This document shows positions 60,688-64,000 of a stretch of 64,000 nt of DNA, one piece after another (within the stretch, counting starts at the first letter, position 1; every line of letters starts with the position of its first letter). The notes beneath the pieces are model-generated. The model had not been told where the DNA came from. It saw only the letters and a list, made by a program, of their open reading frames with translations, and made no database searches. Position numbers and translations under genes: made by a program. The DNA comes from Pseudogemmobacter faecipullorum. GTDB lineage: Bacteria; Pseudomonadota; Alphaproteobacteria; Rhodobacterales; Rhodobacteraceae. The stretch is taken from the NCBI RefSeq assembly GCF_020539525.1, contig NZ_JACDXX010000019.1:1-64000 (forward strand), given 5' to 3'.

Positions 60688-60744
60688 GTCTTCTGACTAT
60701 AACCGCCCCAAACAGGGGAACAGACTAAGGAAAGCGTTATTCCG

Positions 60745-61407
60745 ATGAACCCTCGTGAGATCAGGCACGATATTTTTGCTACCCGTGCGGTGCATGATGC
60801 CGAGTTCCGCGAGCTGCTGAATCAATACGGGATCGCTACCGATGGTGGTCAGCAAGCGCTCAAGGATCGTCTGGCAACATTGGATTCCCGCGAGTTCTCC
60901 GAGCTGTTGCAGCACGTCGAGAAAGCTGACCTGAACAACCCCCGTGTGAACAACACGCAGCAGGTGTTGTATCAGCTCAATGATATGTCGCAGAACCTCT
61001 GGACCTCGAAGAAGGCCGAGCTGAACCGCGAAGCCAAGAAGATCATGGAAGGGCCGGTGGCCCAGGCGCGTGAGCTTTTGCAAAAGGGTGATCTGGACGC
61101 ATTCCGTGATCGCAAGGAAGAAATCATCGAGAGCGTTCAGGAGTTCTCTGCGAAAATCAGAAATGCGCGGCACGAAGTTGGGGATCAGTTGCGGCAGTTC
61201 CTCTACACCGCAAAGGTCGATATTCCCAAGGCCGACCGCAAATCGCTGATTGACGAGAAGATGCTGGATCATAACATCCCGCCAAACATGCAGCAGGTTT
61301 TGGCGCTGGAAAACACGCTCTCCCAGGAAGAGGTCGAATATGTGATGCGCAAGCAATCGCCGGAGCAGCGCCCGAGCGCCCGACCGATGCCTTCGCCATC
61401 CATGTGA
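60745..61407 (+). CDS. Hypothetical helical protein, 220 aa
   Basis: The protein is soluble and nearly all-helical with charged heptads (KAELNREAKKIMEGPVAQAR; AFRDRKEEIIESVQEFSAKI). It begins MNPREIRHDIFATRAVHDAE and ends in a Pro/Ser tail. AAGGAAAG lies upstream. No family is recognised. Its own promoter and terminator make it a monocistronic unit between repC and the dsbC-like gene. Confidence 0.6.
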   Translation: MNPREIRHDIFATRAVHDAEFRELLNQYGIATDGGQQALKDRLATLDSREFSELLQHVEKADLNNPRVNNTQQVLYQLNDMSQNLWTSKKAELNREAKKIMEGPVAQARELLQKGDLDAFRDRKEEIIESVQEFSAKIRNARHEVGDQLRQFLYTAKVDIPKADRKSLIDEKMLDHNIPPNMQQVLALENTLSQEEVEYVMRKQSPEQRPSARPMPSPSM

Positions 61408-61433
61408 ACCGGCATAAATCTGGACAAGAACAG

Positions 61434-61459
61434 CCCCTGCAACAGCAGGGGTTTTTTTT
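61434..61459 (+). terminator. Rho-independent terminator
   Basis: CCCCTGC (61434-61440), loop AACA, GCAGGGG (61445-61451), then eight T. It ends the 60745-61407 transcript. Confidence 0.9.
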
Positions 61460-61522
61460 ATGTCCTAACGTCAGCGAATAGCTTGTCTAAGACTGAAATT
61501 CGGTTAATCTACTGTCTAATGC

Positions 61523-61540
61523 TAATTTGTTGTTTACAGG
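61523..61540 (+). promoter_or_regulatory. TTGTTTACA-type box before the dsbC-like gene
   Basis: TAATTTGTTGTTTACAGG lies 14 nt before ATG 61554, close to the boxes at 40344 and 48669 in position and sequence. TTGTCTAATG-like bases lie upstream but no clear -35. Confidence 0.5.
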
Positions 61541-61553
61541 GTAGCGAGACAGA

Positions 61554-62672
61554 ATGCAGACCGAACAACCCAGCACTACGGCTCATACCGCTGCCTATCA
61601 GCAGCCCCAGCCGCTTCATGCCCATGATCCTGCTGCCCGCCGTCGTGCTACGCTTGCGGTCGTTCTTGGGTCCACAGCCTTGCTGCTTTCGAGCGCGATG
61701 CTGTTCAATTCAGTTTTCGGGCCGATCCGCATTACCGTTGGTGATCCGGCTCCTGCGGTCGCCGCTCTGGCTGCACTGCCCACGACTGCACCAGTTGCAG
61801 CGCCAGTTCCCGCAGCCCCTCAAGCTGCTTTGCCTGCTGCAACTGCATTGGCAACCGATCCGGCAAACTCTGTCCGCGTCGTGACCGTCGGGAACGCCGC
61901 TTACGCACTGGACACCCTGACCGGAACCTATTTCGCTTTTGACGCCAACATGCAGCCGGTCCCGATGGATCGCGCCCAGCTTCCCGCCGAAGCCGTGGCG
62001 CAGCTTGCATTGCCGCAGGCTCCGGCGGTTGTCGGAAATACCGATCAGCAGTTTGCACAGGCCCAGGCGCAAAGCGCAGCAATCGCGGAAGGCAATGATC
62101 TGGCGATCAACGCCATGCTGGCCGACAAGGAGATCGCCGCAAGCATCCTGCAACTGCTCGATCGCGCCGCTGGCGTCGATGCGGATGGGGTGCGCGGCAT
62201 GGGCAACCTGCCGGTTTACGTCTTCTTCGACGCCCAATGCCCTTACTGCCACCAGCTCTATGTGGATATGGATGGGAAGGTGGACAGCAAATGGCTTCCC
62301 ACTCTCGCCCTTGGCGACGGGGGTATTCCTCTTATCACGCATATCATGGGTGAAGGTAACGTGGAGCTGATCGCGGGAGCGGATGGCAATACTGAATCCG
62401 TCAACGTGAAAGAAGATCCTGCTATGGCCGAGCGCCTGCGGGCCGTGGTGGGCGGCGGCGACCGCCCCACGATGGAAGGGACGATCTCTCCCGAAATCGA
62501 ATTTGTCTCCAACGAGAACATGACGCTGATGCGCTATCTCTTTGGTCGCCAGACGCATCTGGTCGGTGTGCCTGCAATCATCGTGGGTCTGCCTGACGGC
62601 ACAGCCAAGATGCTGCGCGGCTATGAGGCCACAACCGTTGGCGAAATCCTCTCACTGCAAGGGCGCGGATAA
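61554..62672 (+). CDS. Membrane-anchored DsbC/DsbG-like thiol:disulfide protein, 372 aa
   Basis: An N-terminal membrane anchor (TLAVVLGSTALLLSSAMLFN, residues about 33-52) is followed by an Ala/Pro-rich linker and a thioredoxin fold with VYVFFDAQCPYCHQLY, whose CPYC is the active site. The cis-Pro is in HLVGVPAIIVGLPDG near the end. Such proteins isomerise or form disulfides in periplasmic proteins. Several exported proteins of the conjugation system here have paired cysteines, which would be natural substrates. TrbB/DsbC homologues play this role in other conjugative plasmids. Confidence 0.75.
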   Translation: MQTEQPSTTAHTAAYQQPQPLHAHDPAARRRATLAVVLGSTALLLSSAMLFNSVFGPIRITVGDPAPAVAALAALPTTAPVAAPVPAAPQAALPAATALATDPANSVRVVTVGNAAYALDTLTGTYFAFDANMQPVPMDRAQLPAEAVAQLALPQAPAVVGNTDQQFAQAQAQSAAIAEGNDLAINAMLADKEIAASILQLLDRAAGVDADGVRGMGNLPVYVFFDAQCPYCHQLYVDMDGKVDSKWLPTLALGDGGIPLITHIMGEGNVELIAGADGNTESVNVKEDPAMAERLRAVVGGGDRPTMEGTISPEIEFVSNENMTLMRYLFGRQTHLVGVPAIIVGLPDGTAKMLRGYEATTVGEILSLQGRG

Positions 62673-62674
62673 TC

Positions 62675-62950
62675 ATGGTTTCGCTTCCCTTCGGTCGGAA
62701 CAAACAGAAGAAAGCGAAGATCACCGCTTGGGGTGACGATTTTCGTGATCCCGTCATCGGCCCAATGGGGATGATGGCACAGATCAATCAGCTCAACTTC
62801 ATCAAGACCATGATGATCTCTGCGATCATGCTGCTGTTGCTCGTGAATGCGGGTATCGCATGGGCCGTTATCAATACGATGGACACCAAAGTTTATGTGG
62901 CCGACGGCTCGCGCTTTGGATGCCTTATCAACCCTCTCATGTTGGAGTGA
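62675..62950 (+). CDS. Short DotJ/IcmM-like membrane protein, 91 aa
   Basis: ATG 62675 begins 2 nt after the DsbC-like stop. A charged N-terminus and MGMMAQINQLNFIKTMM lead into one membrane span (ISAIMLLLLVNAGIAWAVI) and a short periplasmic end (TKVYVADGSRFGCLINPLML). It resembles the N-terminal half of DotI/IcmL proteins without their large domain. That is how Legionella DotJ (IcmM, 94 aa) relates to DotI, and the size matches. It is followed by two longer DotI-like genes, so the order DotJ-DotI is plausible. Confidence 0.6.
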   Translation: MVSLPFGRNKQKKAKITAWGDDFRDPVIGPMGMMAQINQLNFIKTMMISAIMLLLLVNAGIAWAVINTMDTKVYVADGSRFGCLINPLMLE

Positions 62951-62956
62951 TCGAAC

Positions 62957-63634
62957 ATGCTGGGGGCCTTGCGCACAACTCTCCTGATCGGCAATGCGGT
63001 CGCAATCCCGTCGGCACTGATGCTCGGTTGGGCGCTGACCTATGGCGTTGATCCGGTGAAATTCAACTGGGTCACGCCCGCTGCTTCCGCACAGGCCACG
63101 GGCGCTCCGACAGAGTTTGCTATGGCCTGCGAGCCTCGTGTTCTCGATCAGGCCATCTACTCTCGGGTGGCGCTGGCGAAATTCGCGGCAGAAGCCGTGA
63201 TCGAGCTGAACACCTTTGATTATCTGAACTGGGATGAAGTGCTGCAAGGCGCAGTAGGGCGCTTCATGATACCGGAAGCGGGCCGCACGTTCATGTATTC
63301 CTTTGAGCGGGGCAGGCTGCTTGCAGGCGTCCAGCGCAACTATCTTTCCGCCTCTGCCCGCCTGATGGAGCCGCCCGTTATCGTCTCCGAAAGCTCGGTC
63401 GGGCCGGTGCGGAGCTGGACCGTCCAAGTCCCGTTTGAGGTCTTCTACGGCACGGGCGCTCGCACGGTTGAAGGGGTGCAGCACGACCCGAAGCTGACGC
63501 AGGCAATCGTGGCGACGGTCAAGCTGGTGGAGCAGCCGCCGACGGCGCGGAACTTCCGTGGCGTAGCCGTCTCCGAATTTAAGGCCCAGGGCATTCCGAA
63601 CCGCACGATGATCGAGCGACTGAGAGCAGAGTAA
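62957..63634 (+). CDS. DotI/IcmL/TraM-like conjugation protein, 225 aa
   Basis: The N-terminus is a membrane span (LLIGNAVAIPSALMLGWALT). The periplasmic domain shows the DotI pattern: VIELNTFDYLNWDEVLQ (compare the IcmL TFDYxNxxxxL motif), GRFMIPEAGRTFMYSFE, and strands with WTVQVPFEVFYGTGART and TVKLVEQPPTARNF. DotI forms ring-shaped assemblies in the inner membrane. Length is normal. Its stop overlaps the next gene's start (TAATG), which encodes another protein of the same family. Confidence 0.75.
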   Translation: MLGALRTTLLIGNAVAIPSALMLGWALTYGVDPVKFNWVTPAASAQATGAPTEFAMACEPRVLDQAIYSRVALAKFAAEAVIELNTFDYLNWDEVLQGAVGRFMIPEAGRTFMYSFERGRLLAGVQRNYLSASARLMEPPVIVSESSVGPVRSWTVQVPFEVFYGTGARTVEGVQHDPKLTQAIVATVKLVEQPPTARNFRGVAVSEFKAQGIPNRTMIERLRAE

Positions 63635-64000
63635 TGAGCAAGACACCCAGAGAGATTGATCTTGAGCAGATGGTCGGCCAGCGCGAGATCGCATCGCTGC
63701 GCAATCAGGTCATCCTGCTTGGCATTCTGCTGGTCGCGGCGATCGCACTGTGCGTTCTCCTGATCTATGCGATGAACAGTCGGTTCCCGCAGCAGAAGTT
63801 TATCTACACCCAGAACGCTGCCGCAGTTTGCACCTTCGCCCCTCTGAATGAACGCGGTGATGTGACGGATGCAGCCGTGATGAACTTCGCAGTGCAGACC
63901 GCAGCCGATATGCACACTTTCGATTACATCAACTGGCGCAAGACGCTGGACGGTGTGACCCTTACGCGCTTCACGCCCGAAGCGCGGGCCGACGCCACGC
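63634..64000 (+). CDS. Second DotI/IcmL/TraM-like protein, cut by the window edge
   Basis: From ATG 63634 the first 122 codons are present. A charged N-terminus with EQMVGQREIASLRNQVI is followed by one membrane span (LLGILLVAAIALCVLLIYAM) and the periplasmic start FIYTQNAAAVCTFAPLNERG, then MHTFDYINWRKTL. This last motif equals NTFDYLNWDEVL of the preceding gene. So two full DotI-family genes and the short DotJ-like gene stand in a row. The remaining C-terminal half lies outside. Confidence 0.75.
   Translation, partial: MSKTPREIDLEQMVGQREIASLRNQVILLGILLVAAIALCVLLIYAMNSRFPQQKFIYTQNAAAVCTFAPLNERGDVTDAAVMNFAVQTAADMHTFDYINWRKTLDGVTLTRFTPEARADAT

Overview
The window looks like part of a large conjugative plasmid from an alphaproteobacterium (Rhodobacterales or Rhizobiales-like). 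The basis for this is a RepC-type replication initiator (59497-60621), a GC-rich backbone of long, tightly packed and often overlapping operons, and alphaproteobacterial-style accessory proteins. I cannot name the genus. Two features stand out. One is a gene for a hairpin telomere resolvase (protelomerase; 18876-20246), which implies that the replicon is, or descends from, a linear molecule with covalently closed ends. The other is a type IVB (Dot/Icm, IncI-like) conjugation apparatus spread over two gene blocks. Telomere resolvases are known mainly from plasmid-prophages such as N15, from Borrelia and from Agrobacterium, so finding one with a type IVB conjugation system is the most exciting aspect here.

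Layout. 1-7.7 kb: small accessory genes. These include a DUF6283-like protein cut by the window edge, two small proteins (59 and 68 aa), a 663-aa protein with an internal duplication, a PlsC-like acyltransferase, an NrdH-like redoxin, an HU/IHF protein, a Y-family DNA polymerase, and an HTH / ParB-like / PIN-like trio. 7.7-16.4 kb: an acquired resistance island. It has a complete IS3-family element, tet(M) with Gram-positive-type flanks, a truncated second copy of the same IS, a fragment resembling the C-terminus of a relaxase, two pentapeptide-repeat proteins, a serine-resolvase remnant, an aadA6-like cassette with its attC but no integrase, and an IS1380-family transposase. The island interrupts a DUF2726-like gene at its left edge.

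16.4-22.9 kb: a DNA-maintenance block on the minus strand: topoisomerase III-like protein, telomere resolvase, secreted staphylococcal-nuclease-like protein, an HTH-tailed protein and an SSB-like protein. 22.9-40.3 kb: the first conjugation block, mostly minus strand, with a DotL-like coupling ATPase, a DotA/TraY-like membrane protein, a cell-wall hydrolase with an M23 domain, a zincin, three related exported helical proteins in tandem, and several small exported or membrane proteins. 40.4-48.6 kb: a 2249-aa adenine-methyltransferase/strawberry-notch-helicase fusion and its upstream partner gene.

48.6-51.4 kb: partition and recombination: a strictly 6-bp-phased repeat array, parA, a small likely DNA-binding partner, and a tyrosine recombinase. 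51.6-64 kb: the second conjugation block, plus strand: small lipoprotein and membrane protein, a 979-aa unknown, DotC, DotB, a Tat-exported DUF882 protein, IcmT, repC, a DsbC-like thiol protein, and three consecutive DotJ/DotI (IcmL/TraM)-like genes running off the right edge. DotG, DotH, DotF and an intact relaxase are not in the window and would be expected outside it.

Regulation. A sequence close to TTGTTTACA recurs at the head of at least eight backbone transcription units, in one orientation relative to the gene, sometimes as divergent pairs. A separate GTTGCATAG box sits directly after the -10 of two promoters, one of them that of the telomere resolvase. Hexamer-phased CATATG/CATAGC arrays occur at three loci (parA, recombinase gene, repC), and they suggest a plasmid-wide centromere or regulatory protein-binding system.
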